A stretch of 60,242 bases of DNA from an uncultured Lachnospiraceae bacterium (GCA_945917765.1 CAMEHU010000006.1:1-60242); one strand, 5' to 3'; shown: positions 27,024-38,000, numbered from the stretch's first letter. Translations and numbers: made by a program. Notes: generated by a model from the letters alone, not told the origin.

Positions 27024-27248
27024 TTAATGATAAAATTCTCCGAAATAAAATTTGACTAAATCACTTATCACAAAAATCAATTCAGATATTATAAAAAAGG
27101 CTATAATATTTATTATTTTCTTTTTATAAGCATTTATTGCCTCCTCGTCATATATCATTTTTATAAAACAAAATACAACTCTAAATGTAGTTCCAAATGG
27201 AATAGCAACAAATCTTATTAATTTGATTATTTCATTTAATGTATTCAT
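27024..27248 (-). CDS. Small membrane protein of the transfer operon
   Basis: This 74-residue protein has two hydrophobic stretches (about 8-27 and 45-64) around a basic loop with AYKKKIIN. It is packed between the VirB6-like and PrgI genes. I do not recognise its family. Confidence 0.6.
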   Translation of the reverse strand: MNTLNEIIKLIRFVAIPFGTTFRVVFCFIKMIYDEEAINAYKKKIINIIAFFIISELIFVISDLVKFYFGEFYH

Positions 27249-27251
27249 TTT

Positions 27252-28112
27252 TTATTTCACCTTCTTTAATTGTTTAAGTTTTCTACTTATTTGACCAGAT
27301 AATTCCATTGTTTTACTTGCAGTAACGATGACATTAGAAATGCCACCACCTCCACCACCAAGCATAAAGTCTTGTAACATTTTAGGTGTTTTTATTGCAA
27401 CAACTATCATTGCTATTGCATAAATCATTTGTCCTGTTGCAATTAAAAGCAATCCAAATTTGCAACAGAGTATTTGCACAACAACTGTTAAAACACTTTT
27501 AAATAATTTACTAATATATTGTGTAAATACTCCTCCATCAGCATTTATAAGCCCAACACTTGCAAGTGGAAATCCTAATTTTAAAATAAATATTTCAGTT
27601 CCTCTTATTATGAATTGCACCCATAATACAAATATTAAAATTAGTGCAATAATCGCCATTATTGCATTATATAATCCTTGATCTGCTATACTTGCTAATC
27701 TAGTTGTAATAGTTGCTGTTGCATTGAAATTCAACGACTGCAACATACTATTAGAAAAATCCTTTGCAACTTCTACTAACCACTCATATAAAAGCATTGA
27801 ACATATTAAAACTACTACTGCTCTTATAAAATAAACCACAAATGTTAATGGTGGTGTATCTGCCTCTCCCTCTGACCATAAAATATAAATGTCAAACCCT
27901 TTCTTTAAGAATTTTAAAATTATAAGTGTTAAAGCAAAAGTAAATATTAGCATTTTTAATTTATCTAAATTCATTACTTGCTCTCCGAATACGGTAGTTA
28001 GTTGATATTCTGCATCAAAACACATTCCTATTAAATCATTAAAAGCACTGTTGATAGCACCATCAACACCATCAATAATATCAACTAATAAATCTTTTAA
28101 TAAATCGGTCAA
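27252..28112 (-). CDS. VirB6/TrbL-like polytopic membrane protein
   Basis: The 286 residues include at least six membrane helices and a glycine-rich loop (MLGGGGGGISNVIVTASK, about 248-265) near the C-terminus, typical of TrbL/VirB6-like channel proteins of Gram-positive ICEs. It would form part of the inner-membrane pore. The start is TTG (M-T-D-L-L-K) with only a weak ribosome site. Confidence 0.8.
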   Translation of the reverse strand: MTDLLKDLLVDIIDGVDGAINSAFNDLIGMCFDAEYQLTTVFGEQVMNLDKLKMLIFTFALTLIILKFLKKGFDIYILWSEGEADTPPLTFVVYFIRAVVVLICSMLLYEWLVEVAKDFSNSMLQSLNFNATATITTRLASIADQGLYNAIMAIIALILIFVLWVQFIIRGTEIFILKLGFPLASVGLINADGGVFTQYISKLFKSVLTVVVQILCCKFGLLLIATGQMIYAIAMIVVAIKTPKMLQDFMLGGGGGGISNVIVTASKTMELSGQISRKLKQLKKVK

Positions 28113-28118
28113 TTATTA

Positions 28119-28442
28119 TTACCTAAAGTAGCCAATGATAATGTTTAATATTCCACTTGTTAATATAACCCCTATACAAGATATAATTGCAGTTTTAATT
28201 CTGCTATCCCATCTTTTAGTATCCATTTCATCACTAGCACCCTTTCTAATCCAATAATAACCTACTAAACAGGCTGTTAGTATTGGTGCTAATATCAAAA
28301 GCCAATTAGTTACATCCTTTATCAAATTTTCTGTTCCTCTTGCAAGTTGGCTTTCTCCTATGCCAGCTGCGAAACAACAATTTGTTAATAACATTCCTAC
28401 TGTGAATGTCGTAATTACCATTTTTCCTATTTTTCTTCCCAT
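28119..28442 (-). CDS. VirB2-like small membrane subunit
   Basis: This 107-residue protein has a signal-like start (KMVITTFTVGMLLTNCCFAAG) and two further membrane helices separated by a basic loop (RKGASDEMDTKRWDSR), the pattern of VirB2/TrbC-type pilin-like subunits. The start at 28442 is chosen because AGGAGG lies nine bases before it. The next gene, VirB6-like, follows in seven bases. Confidence 0.7.
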   Translation of the reverse strand: MGRKIGKMVITTFTVGMLLTNCCFAAGIGESQLARGTENLIKDVTNWLLILAPILTACLVGYYWIRKGASDEMDTKRWDSRIKTAIISCIGVILTSGILNIIIGYFR

Positions 28443-28455
28443 ACATAAATTCCTC

Positions 28456-30298
28456 CTACCTTTTATTAAATAAATTCCAAATTCCCCATAGTTGAATTTG
28501 TTGTAATTCTTTTTCCTTTCTTTCTTCTTCTCTTGTCTTGCGTAGTTTTGTATTATGAGATTTACTACCCATTCCATATAATTTGTTAAATTTCCATTTT
28601 GATAAATCTGGTAAATTTGACATTACTGGGTACATTCCTGTTGGAATAACCAATATGTATGGTCTTTCAATTCTCATAATTTCATCTTCAGTTAATAATG
28701 GTCTTGAAATTAAATTCATACTTTCTGAATTACTACCATTTTGATATTTTGAATAACTATTGCTCCTGCTATATGTTGATGTAGTATAAGTACCTAACTT
28801 TTTAGAGATTATACTTGCACTTTCTGTACTTGCAGTTTTTAAGTAAATCCAAATCTGACAGTTATCTCTTATATTTTCAGCAACTTCCCTACCATATTTG
28901 CTTTCTAATTGTGAGAATGATTGTAAAAATAAATTAAACCTTATTTTTCTTCCACCTGCTACTGTTAGCATATTGCTAAATGCTGGTATAGAGCTAAAGT
29001 TACCAAACTCATCAAGTATGTAATTTACTCTTTTAAATAGTTCTCCACCTCTTGAATCTGCTTTTTCAACTAATGCAACATAATTTTGATATACAAATAA
29101 ACTTGCCAAACTATAATAGTTTGTCTTTTCATCTGGTAAAATAATAAATGTTGCGACTCTTTCTTTTCCTGCATCAATTAGTGAAAAATCACTTTTACAA
29201 GTCATAGAATAAATACTTTTATTGGTAAATAATTTTAATGTTGCTAGTGCTGATGTAAAAAATGAACTTCGTGTTTTCTCTGGTGCAATTCGTGCAATAT
29301 TAAAAACACTTGTTGCAGGGTGTTCTTCGCTTAAACTTTCTATATATTGATTTATTGGCATTTGTTTATTTCCAACAGCCCTACACATTTCTGATATAAA
29401 CATAAATACATTTGTTAAATTTTGATATTCTGGATGTTCTTTATTATCAAAAACAACACTTATAATTGCTCCTGCAATTACGCTCATTTCTCCATCTCTC
29501 CAAATTTTTTCAGAATGTGAATTTTCATCTCCTACTAAAGAGTTTGTTATATCCCAAGCATATTCTTCTGCTTTCCTATAATCTTGCCTATTTACAGCAT
29601 CTATAACAGGTTGCAAAAAATTATAACTATTAGATTTCATTGGATTTTTAAAATCTAAAGTTATTACCTTATAGCCTTTGCTTTTTAAATATGGAGATGT
29701 GTATTCAAACAATTCTCCCTTAGGATCTGACAAAATCATTGACTCTCCTGCCAGTGCTAAATTACCAATAGTTTGAAGAACTACACTTCTTGTTTTTCCA
29801 CTTCTGGTTGCACCTATTGTTAAAGAATGTATATCATCTTCAACATAGTAGATTTCTTCTGTATTTCTTTTTCTTTTATAGCCAACAACTAATCCACCTT
29901 TTTCATTTTTAAATTCTTTTTTGCCATTTAAAGAAATTTTGTTGCATTTGAAATTTTTTTGAAATTCTTTTTCAGTCTGCCATCTTGCAGTACCGATGTT
30001 GACCTTGACCACTTCTTTGAGGAGTTTGAATTTTATCTGTTATACTATCTAAATTACTATAAAACTTACTTTCTTTATTAACTATCAATCCTGCAATAAT
30101 CAATAATTCCATAAAGCAGAAAACCAAAAAAAATAGTGGTAAATATCTTTTATCTACTACTATTTTTTGATAATCTATTAAATTTCTTGGAATATCTTGC
30201 TTTGTTAAAAAAGTATGTATAAATACTGATATTGCTGAACTTACTGGAATATTTAATATTGTTCCTATTATTCCAAATATCTTCTTATTCTTTTTCAC
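28456..30298 (-). CDS. VirD4/TraG-type coupling protein, +1 shift at CGG
   Basis: VirD4 couples the relaxase-DNA complex to the channel. The full product is about 613 residues: two N-terminal membrane helices (about 8-28 and 52-72), Walker A TIGATRSGKTRS (about 164), Walker B NYILDEFGNFSSI (about 429) and a Ser/Lys-rich tail. Two frames are needed. The first (GTG 30298 behind AGGAGG) ends GQGQHRYCKMAD. Skipping the C of the CGG at 29995 joins GQGQH to GTARWQT, the continuous motif normally found at this place in the family. Without the shift the ATPase part has no membrane anchor and no ribosome site. Confidence 0.9.
29992..29995 (-). other. CGG +1 frameshift site (virD4)
   Basis: The minus strand reads CAT CGG TAC in the zero frame. 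Skipping the C at 29995 gives CAT GGT ACT. Here the glycine codon is GGT, showing that the rule is CGG plus glycine, not only CGGA. Confidence 0.78.
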
Positions 30299-30615
30299 AA
30301 TTCTAAATCCTCCTCTCTATCAATTGTAAATTCTTCAGTTAATCTTTCAATTTGTTCATCTGTTAACCCTATAAAATCCATTTCTTTTCTGTTGTTTCCT
30401 GTAATTGCAAATGTACCTCTAACTGCTAATCCGTCTATATATCTATTTATTGCTAAACTATTTATAAGACCTTTTGAATTATAACAAATAAGATAATCTT
30501 CATATTCCATTATTTCAAAGTTTTCATCTTCTACAATTTTTCTTATATTTTCTAAATTGTTTCCAACTCTCTTTGTAAAAGGTTCTTCATTTGCCTTTAC
30601 TACTAATACATTCAT
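30295..30615 (-). CDS. DUF3846-like protein
   Basis: The 106-residue protein starts MNVLVVKANEEPFTKRVGN and has IVEDENFEIMEYEDYLICYN and IDGLAVRGTFAITGN, matching the DUF3846 pattern found in mobile elements; its role is unknown. Start 30615 is chosen for the family's usual N-terminus, although its ribosome site is weak. It lies between relaxase and virD4 and overlaps the virD4 start by four bases. Confidence 0.65.
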   Translation of the reverse strand: MNVLVVKANEEPFTKRVGNNLENIRKIVEDENFEIMEYEDYLICYNSKGLINSLAINRYIDGLAVRGTFAITGNNRKEMDFIGLTDEQIERLTEEFTIDREEDLEL

Positions 30616-30646
30616 CTGTAACTCTCTGCCAATTGTAAAGCACCTC

Positions 30647-31760
30647 CTATCTTTCAAATTCTCCACCATAACTCATTCTTCTAGCCCATTCTTTTCTAGC
30701 ATTATCTGATAATGAATTTATATATTCCTCAGAATTTGCTCGTGCTTGTTCTTGACTTTCTAATCTGCTCATTATTTCAAATAAGTTAAAAATAATAGTT
30801 TCAGCTTTTATTTCTGTATATTCTCTCATTAGTTGTATCAACTTATTCCCTAACAGGTTATACATTTTATCTATTTCGGATTTTATTATTTTTTCACATT
30901 GTTCATCTGAAAAATAATTTCCTATTTCATTTACTTTCTCTAAATAATTTTGATAACTATTTTTCATATCAAAATTACTATTTATTAAATTATCAATTAA
31001 ACTATTTATTTTAATTTTCAAATCTTCGTTCATAAAAGCATAGGCTAATCTGCCGAGTTTTAGGTAGTTGCTTACTTATACTTTTAAATTCGCTTATTAA
31101 TTTTTGTTTATTCGAATTTTTAATTTTTATATATGGTACTTTAGAATCACAATTTTCTATACTAATAGTTTTCATTTCTTCAATTAAATCCCTATTTTTC
31201 AAATCATTTTTTAATAATTCTCTTTCAGCATATAATTCTTGTAATTCCTCTTTATATATACCTTTTGCTAATACATCTCTAATTTTATTTTGTTGATATG
31301 TTGAAATAAAACATCTGTTAATTGTTTGCTGCCTATCCCAAAACATATAGTGTAAATGTGGGTTACCCTTTTTTAAATGCACAACTCCACAATATTCCAA
31401 TCTTGAAAATGGTATGTTAACAATTTTAGCAATATCTGCAATGCTATTTTTTATCATACTCTCCCAATTCTCTCTTTTATTAAATCCTAGCCTTATTGCA
31501 TCTTCTTCTTTTAGTGATACAATTCCCCTATATACATTATTTTTATTTTCTGAAATATTCTTTATATATTTAGCTACCTCTTTTTTCTGAATATTTTTTG
31601 GTATATTTTTATAATCATAATATCCAAAAATTGTACTTCCATATTCATTTGCTACTGCATTAGTTCTTGTAGCAATATAGTAAAGATGTTTAACATTTCC
31701 TACTGGTGTTTCTTTTTTATTGGGAGAATATGCTCTTAATTTTGAAATAACTTTTGTCAT
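30647..31760 (-). CDS. MobP/MobL-type relaxase, +1 shift at CGG
   Basis: The relaxase nicks oriT and leads the strand into the recipient. The product is about 370 residues. The N-terminal part has VYRGIVSLKEEDAIRLGF, then GVVHLKKGNPHLHYMFWD (about 128-145) with the HxH metal ligands. The zero frame ends at 31011 as TRQISLCFYERRFEN. Skipping the C of the CGG at 31055 gives LPKTGRLAYAFMNEDLK and runs on through a helical C-terminal domain to 30647. The motif TGRLxYxxM is usual after the catalytic domain in such relaxases. The second half was otherwise an orphan frame starting inside the first. Confidence 0.85.
31052..31055 (-). other. CGG +1 frameshift site (relaxase)
   Basis: The minus strand reads ACT CGG CAG in the zero frame. 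Skipping the C at 31055 gives ACT GGC AGA, so the glycine codon is GGC. Confidence 0.75.
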
Positions 31761-31762
31761 TT

Positions 31763-32140
31763 TTAATTGCTCCTATTTGTTGCATATATTATTGCTTGTG
31801 TTTCTGCATTTTCTATTATTTCATCAACATTTTCATTACTAAATTCTTTTAATAACGAACAGAGTATATATTTACTTGCCTCTGCTGATTTTATATTTTT
31901 TATAACTATTTTTATTAACCTTTCAATTGGTTGTTCACACACATTTTCCACTTGTCTTTTAATTATTTCTGAAATTCTATCAATATCGTCTGATGTTGTT
32001 TTTAATCCAACACCAACATTGATATAATCCCTTATAACTTGTGAGATTGTACTGCTATTTGATTTGCTTATCACACATAACTTGTTATATGTATCTTTAT
32101 CTAATCGCAATGATATTTTTACAGTATCGCTTTGTTTCAT
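31763..32140 (-). CDS. Ribbon-helix-helix relaxosome accessory protein
   Basis: The 125-residue protein begins with a ribbon-helix-helix domain: TVKISLRLDKDTYNKLCVIS, then SSTISQVIRDYINVGV (about 5-50), followed by a helical C-terminal region. Such MobC-like proteins bind oriT and help the relaxase. It is directly upstream of the relaxase gene (two-base gap) and next to the candidate oriT. GAGGAG precedes the ATG. Confidence 0.82.
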   Translation of the reverse strand: MKQSDTVKISLRLDKDTYNKLCVISKSNSSTISQVIRDYINVGVGLKTTSDDIDRISEIIKRQVENVCEQPIERLIKIVIKNIKSAEASKYILCSLLKEFSNENVDEIIENAETQAIIYATNRSN

Positions 32141-32159
32141 ATTTTTACTCTCCTCGCAT

Positions 32160-32250
32160 TTTTATACCTCGTAGAGCAAGAATAGATGTCCGACAGACAT
32201 CCACCAACAGCTTGAAGGCAGAGCCTTCAACGAGTATTACTTATAGTTAA
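32160..32250. other. Candidate oriT
   Basis: The spacer between the ParB-like and RHH genes is unusually GC-rich and holds nested inverted repeats: GATGTC/GACATC (32185-32201), TTGAAGGC/GCCTTCAA (32212-32230), and CTCGT/ACGAG closing both (32168-32234). Position beside relaxase and RHH genes and the repeats fit an origin of transfer; the nick site cannot be named. Confidence 0.6.
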
Positions 32251-32258
32251 AATGTCCG

Positions 32259-33209
32259 TCATTCGTCTGACTGACTTTTATAATGATTTTCGAGTAAAAA
32301 ATCAATAAGTTCGCTAAACTCATTATCATTTGCGAACTTATCTTTATATTTCTTATATATTTTTTTATTTATTTTACCTGTAAATTTATCTTGCTTTTTC
32401 TTTTTATCTGTACCTTTAATTATATCTAACACATTTTCTTTTGTAATAGTACCATATACTTCTCTTAATCTTTCTGCTTGAGCAGTAGTTATTTTTATAT
32501 TTTTTTCTTCTATAATATCATTAACAATTACTTGTTCCTCTGGTTTAATATATGATAATTCAACTCCTGCTCTTACGCCTATAATTTCATCATTTACTTT
32601 TTGTTTTAAATTATCATTTAACTCTGTTAATCTTATAAATCTTTTTATTTGAGTAGCACTATCTTCGCTTTCATTAGCTAATTTATCAATAGAATTACCC
32701 TCTAGTCCCACTGGGACTTTTTCCTCCAATGTACTGGTGTCACTATCATTTTGTACCTTTTTATTATTCATTTTTTTAATTAAATCATATCTAATTTTAT
32801 ATGCTAACCCTTTCTCACAAGGTAATATATTTTCCCTTTGTGCTAAATTAGTTTCTATCATTATTAATTCAGCCATATCATTATCATAATCTTTTATTAT
32901 TGCAGGTATCTGTTTTATTTCTAATTCCTTACAACATCTTGTTCTGTTATGACCACTAATAATTTCAAATCTGCCATTAGCTTTTTTTCTAACAATAATT
33001 GGAGCTAGTACCCCAGCCCTAGAAATACTTTCCTTTAACTCTTCAAATTTATTTTTACTTATCGCAGAAAATATATGATTTTCAAATTCATCTAATAAAT
33101 CAACATCAATTAATGATATTTCTTCTTTATTTTCTTGTTCTTTAGCATTTTTATTTTTTTCTGTTTTTTCTTGATTTTCTAAAAATTTATTTAATAAATC
33201 TCCTTGCAT
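32259..33209 (-). CDS. ParB/Spo0J-like nuclease-domain protein
   Basis: The 316 residues have an N-terminal low-complexity region, then the ParB N domain (about 38-130): FEELKESISRAGVLAPIIV, the signature EIISGHNRTRCCKEL, and AELIMIETNLAQREN. A helical DNA-binding region follows. Such proteins on ICEs may aid maintenance or regulate transfer. The GHNRTRC motif stands where GERR is found in chromosomal ParB, as in the ICE subgroup. AGGAGG-like GGAGGT precedes the ATG. Confidence 0.85.
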   Translation of the reverse strand: MQGDLLNKFLENQEKTEKNKNAKEQENKEEISLIDVDLLDEFENHIFSAISKNKFEELKESISRAGVLAPIIVRKKANGRFEIISGHNRTRCCKELEIKQIPAIIKDYDNDMAELIMIETNLAQRENILPCEKGLAYKIRYDLIKKMNNKKVQNDSDTSTLEEKVPVGLEGNSIDKLANESEDSATQIKRFIRLTELNDNLKQKVNDEIIGVRAGVELSYIKPEEQVIVNDIIEEKNIKITTAQAERLREVYGTITKENVLDIIKGTDKKKKQDKFTGKINKKIYKKYKDKFANDNEFSELIDFLLENHYKSQSDE

Positions 33210-33222
33210 CTCTATACCTCCA

Positions 33223-33639
33223 TTACATTTCTAAATCTTCTTCTAGCATTCTATCATTAACTAGATTTTCAATATTTTCTATTCTTTCAGAACTCTCAAG
33301 TTTTAAAATTGGTAGCACAATTTTGCCACTTTCGTTCATAAATTCTTCAATAGATTTATCTTCAGTATTTATTATTATTGAATAGTATGTAGCATTTTTT
33401 CTTTTCATATCTTGCATTGTTTCAATCCATACAAATTCGTCATCTTGTGTAATATCATTTTTAGAAAATAGTATTGTATCATTTTCAAGATTATCTATAA
33501 CATCTGGAGAATTTGTTATATCAATATAAAACAAATCGTTTTCATTATTAGCAATATAATTTCCTAAATAATTTTCCTCTAAAAAAGCCTTTAAAACTTC
33601 AAATCCATTTTTCGTAGTTATTAACCTAACATTCTTCAT
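33223..33639 (-). CDS. Hypothetical ICE protein, 138 residues
   Basis: The protein is soluble and acidic, with VRLITTKNGFEVLKAFLEEN at the start and repeated N/D-rich segments. No motif is recognised. It is directly followed by the ParB-like gene and preceded without gap by the 33640 gene, so all belong to the long operon starting at 41358. Confidence 0.55.
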   Translation of the reverse strand: MKNVRLITTKNGFEVLKAFLEENYLGNYIANNENDLFYIDITNSPDVIDNLENDTILFSKNDITQDDEFVWIETMQDMKRKNATYYSIIINTEDKSIEEFMNESGKIVLPILKLESSERIENIENLVNDRMLEEDLEM

Positions 33640-34158
33640 TTAATAAATTTCCTGTTCATAAATTTCTTCTTCAGATTCTTCGTTTTCAATTTCTGCTTTT
33701 TCATTGGTTTTATTTGTTTCATAATCATTTATAAATTCTTTAACTTCGTTTGAGAAAATTCTATCAAAATCTTCTTTTCTCATAGCATAATTATTATCTA
33801 AAAGTTCAAATCCTATATTTTGTAAATCTTTGTATATTTCTTTTGTTCTTCCATATACTCTATACATATTATCTTCGTTTAGATAAACCCTTATTTGACC
33901 TGTTAAAATAATACTTTTTATATTTTCTAAACTTAAGTTTTTTTGTTTCTTTTCTAATTCCATAACTTTATTTTTTATTGTGTCTGAAAGTTTTGAAAAA
34001 TCTTCTTCAGACATTTCTAATTTTTTATTGTCATTATTCCACTTTGCTCCAAGTTGTTTTAATTCTTCTCTAACATCAAATGTTTTTCCATAGATTCTAT
34101 AAATATTTCCATATCTAAAAATCTTTATATCTTCATTTAAAATTTTTTCTTCTAGCAT
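33640..34158 (-). CDS. Hypothetical protein with two similar halves
   Basis: The 172 residues contain a repeated unit: IFRYGNIYRIYGKTFDVREELKQLG near the start and VYLNEDNMYRVYGRTKEIYKDLQNIG in the middle, both xYRxYGxTxxxxxxLxxxG. A helical, acidic tail follows. The start at 34158 is set by AGGAGGG. The function is unknown; such YGKT repeats look like small binding modules. Confidence 0.6.
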   Translation of the reverse strand: MLEEKILNEDIKIFRYGNIYRIYGKTFDVREELKQLGAKWNNDNKKLEMSEEDFSKLSDTIKNKVMELEKKQKNLSLENIKSIILTGQIRVYLNEDNMYRVYGRTKEIYKDLQNIGFELLDNNYAMRKEDFDRIFSNEVKEFINDYETNKTNEKAEIENEESEEEIYEQEIY

Positions 34159-34168
34159 AAATTCCCTC

Positions 34169-34612
34169 CTACATTTCATATTCACTTTCTTCAAAAAAGT
34201 CTTCAAATTCTGTTTCATCTTCTTCCTCTTCATCATAAGATCTTTTAGGTGTAATTTTATCAATTACACTTCCATCAACTGCCGAATACCAATGACTAAC
34301 AAAATCTAATCCTTCAGCATCATAATACCAATCTAAATCTGAATTAGGATATTTTTTACACAGTGCCTCAACCACATTAAATGGTGCATTCCAATGTGTT
34401 CCAAATACTAATAATTCATCTTCTGGTACTCCACTACATTCAAACGCATCTCCACCTACTCCCCAATTTTCTAAACACCAATCATACTTATTGGTTACAT
34501 CTTTTGGTATGGGTAATAGTTTCTCAAATGTAACCCTTTTGGTGTTATAATCATATATTTCATCTAATATTTCTTTTGAAGCGTGTACCTCGTTATAGCA
34601 ATAATTTGACAT
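34169..34612 (-). CDS. Api92/YubB-like ferredoxin-fold protein
   Basis: The 147-residue protein opens MSNYCYNEVHASKEILDEI and has NKYDWCLENWGVGGDAFEC and THWNAPFNVVEALCKKYPN, the typical pattern of the Api92-like/YubB ferredoxin-fold family found in phages and conjugative elements. Its role is unknown. The tail is very acidic. A ribosome site AGGAAAGG precedes the ATG. Confidence 0.75.
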   Translation of the reverse strand: MSNYCYNEVHASKEILDEIYDYNTKRVTFEKLLPIPKDVTNKYDWCLENWGVGGDAFECSGVPEDELLVFGTHWNAPFNVVEALCKKYPNSDLDWYYDAEGLDFVSHWYSAVDGSVIDKITPKRSYDEEEEDETEFEDFFEESEYEM

Positions 34613-34697
34613 ATTAAAATCATTCCTTTCCTAGTTTTATTTTATAGGTTAAAATCCCATCACAACCACCCTCTTTCAAGTTTTATAACTTTTATTT

Positions 34698-35015
34698 TTA
34701 CATTTCTTCTTCGATTTTCTCTTGCCATTCTAACTCATCTTTTTCAGTATCTAATTCATGATATTTGTCTATCATTTTTAGTTGTTCTTCAGTGTATGGA
34801 TATTTTTCTTTTTGATTATTTTCTGCATTAAAATTTCTAATATCAATTCCACCTAAAATAGCACCTGCAACTCTTATACTGTCATAACTAACATTTTTAT
34901 CTTTAAAATATGCTTTTAATTTTTCATCTTGCAAAGCTATTTTTTGAAACTCATTTTTTAATTGTTCCATTTCTTTTTCAATTTCTAAATATCTATTATA
35001 TCTTTCAGTATTCAT
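34698..35015 (-). CDS. Hypothetical helical protein, 105 residues
   Basis: The start [19 protein letters not shown] (35015) has AGGAGG before it, inside the end of the giant helicase gene, with which it overlaps by 11 bases. It is mostly helical and ends in an acidic tail [13 protein letters not shown]. No family is recognised. Confidence 0.6.
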   Translation of the reverse strand: MNTERYNRYLEIEKEMEQLKNEFQKIALQDEKLKAYFKDKNVSYDSIRVAGAILGGIDIRNFNAENNQKEKYPYTEEQLKMIDKYHELDTEKDELEWQEKIEEEM

Positions 35016-38000
35016 CAAATTCTTCTTCCTCCTCTTCTTCAGAATATTCTTCATTATTATTTTCTTCTTCTGTTTCAATCTCATATTCATCAACAACTAC
35101 TGGCTTTTCTTTATCTTCATCTAGCTTTAATTCACTATCTATTTCTATTTTTCTTTTTAATAATTGTTGTAATTGTTCAGCATATTCAAAAGGCTTTTTT
35201 AATTCTTCTTCACATTGTTTTTGTTGTCTATATAAATCATTTAATTTATTTTCTTCGTTAGTAAGTAAATCTTCTAACCTGTCTAAATACTCATCTATTT
35301 TCTTTATGTTTAATGATGGTATTTTTAATAAATCAAAACTCATTTCATATTCTGCTTTTATTTTAATAACTTTTTTAACCTCATTATTATCAAAAAACAA
35401 ACCAGAGTTTCCACAATTTGTCATAGTAAGTTCATAACCTCTATATTTCCCAAGATGATATTCTTGTCCTAGTTGCATATATTTATCTGAAAATTCTAAT
35501 ATTTCAGCTCCTGCATCTTTATAAGTTGTAAAGATTTTATTATCAATTTCTACATTGCAGTTATCTTCTAATTGTTTTTCTTCCCTATTTTCAATAGATT
35601 TTTTTATTCTATCAATTCGATTTTTGGTTTGTTCAATATCATAAGGTATAATCTTATTTAAGCTATCTTCTAACCTATATTTTGTTGCTTTATAATTTCT
35701 TTCCTTATCTTGTAATTTTTGAACTTCATTATCTACTTTGAACTTTTCTAAAATCATTGGATTACCAGATGCAATAGCTTTTATTTGTGCATAGCTCATT
35801 ACTGAATTATCTAAATCGTCCATATTTCTAATAGAAGTATCTCCTCTATAAATTTGAGATATAAATTTTTGCTTTGTTTCAATTAGTTGCCACGAATACG
35901 CATCAAAACTTTCTTTTGTTACATATCTTAATATCTCAACTTCTTTATTGGTGTTTCCTTGTCTTAAAATTCTTCCCTCTCGTTGCTCCACATCTGAAGG
36001 TCGCCACGGAACATCAATATGATGTAATGCTACTAATTTATCTTGTATATTTGTACCTGCTCCTAGTTTTGCTGTACTTCCTAACAATATTCGCACATTA
36101 CCAGCCCTAACATTTTTAAATAAATTAGCTTTTTGGGTATCTGTGTCTGCATTATGTATGAACTCAATTTCATCTGCTGGAATACCTTTCTCAATTAATT
36201 TATTTTTTATATCATTATAAACATCAAATTTCCCACTTATTTTAGTCGGTGTTGACATATCACAAAATAATAATTGAGTTCCACTAAATTCGGAACTCTC
36301 GTTATAAATTCTATATACATTTTCTACAACATTATTTACTTTGCTATTAACTGTGTCTTCATATAATTCATCAATTAATCTCATATCTAATGCTGCCTTT
36401 TTTCCCTCATTTGTAATGTTTAACATATTATCAACTTTTGGATCAACTCCACCATTCTTTATTGCCTCTGACCTTTGGGCAAGTGTTCCAATAAATTCTT
36501 TAATATCATTTGTTGGTGGGCTACTAACTATTGTGTATTCTTTATTTTTTAATTCTGGTACTGGTAGCTTTAACATACTTGGTGTTTGTATATCTGCAAC
36601 CTCTCTAAAAATGTTCATTAGTTCTGGTATATTGTTAAACTTACTAAATCTTTCTTTAACTCTATAACCACTACCATCTGGTGCAAGTTCAAAACTAGAA
36701 ACTACTTCTCCAAATGTACTAGCCCAATCATCAAAATTAGATAGTCCCATTGTGTCTAATGTGTGTGGTTGTAAATATCTTTGTACTGTATATAGTTCTG
36801 CCATTGAATTACTTACTGGTGTTCCTGTTGCAAAACATACACCCTTTCCTCCATTTTTGTCTAATAGATATTGTATTTTCATAAACATATCTGAAGCTTT
36901 TTGACTTCTTGTATGTTGAACCCCTGCTATATTATTCATTTTTGTATATACGTACAAATTCTTATATGAGTGAGATTCATCTACAAATAAGTAGTCAACT
37001 CCTAGTTTTTCAAAATCTATAACATTATCTTTTTTCTTGCTATTTAATAATTGGTCTAGTCGTTTTTCTGCATTTCTTTTAGCAGTTTCTAGTTGTAATA
37101 TTGTTCTACTTTGACCTGTATCATCATTTGCACTTGTTATTGCTCTTTCAATTTGTTCTATTTCATTTTTTACAAATCTTTCTTGTGTCTGAAGACTTAC
37201 TGGTATTTTTTCAAAACTACTATGTGCCATTATAATTGCATCATAATCTCCTGTTGCTATTTTAGAAACTAATTTTTCTCTATTTTCTTTTTGAAAATCT
37301 TTTTTAGTCGCAACAAGTATTTTAGCATTAGGATATAATTTATAAAATTCTTTTCCCCAATCCTCTACTAAATGGTTAGGAACAACTATAAGAGGCTTTC
37401 TTGCAATTCCTAATCTGCGTAATTCCATACACCCTGCAACCATTTCAAAAGTTTTTCCTGCACCTACACAATGTGCTAGTAAAGTATTATCTTTACTATA
37501 TAAAATTCTTGCAATAGCATTTTTTTGATGAGGTTTTAAATCTATTAAATTAGATTTATTGGGTAACTCTAAAAAGCTACCATCAAATTCTCGTAATCGT
37601 ATTCTATTAAATTGTTTATTATAAATTCTAACAATATTATCTCGTCTTTCACTATCTTCATAAATCCAATTTTTAAACCTCTCTTTTAATGCCTCTTGCT
37701 TTTCTCTTGCAAGTATTGTTTCTTGTTTATTAACAATTCTTTTCTTTCCTTCTGGATTCTTTGGGTCTTTATCATATATTGTTGTATGTTTTAAGTTAAG
37801 AGTATCTTCTAATAAATCTACTCCTTCAATTCTTTTTGTTCCATAAATTTGTGTATTTTCAACATTGTTATTCCAACCTTTATTTTCAATAATCCATTTT
37901 GAAATTTCACTATTGTATCTAACAGAAAAATCGTATCTACTATAATAGCTATCTCTTATTTTTAATGTTTCTTTTGCGAATTGTGTTATATATTCTTGTG

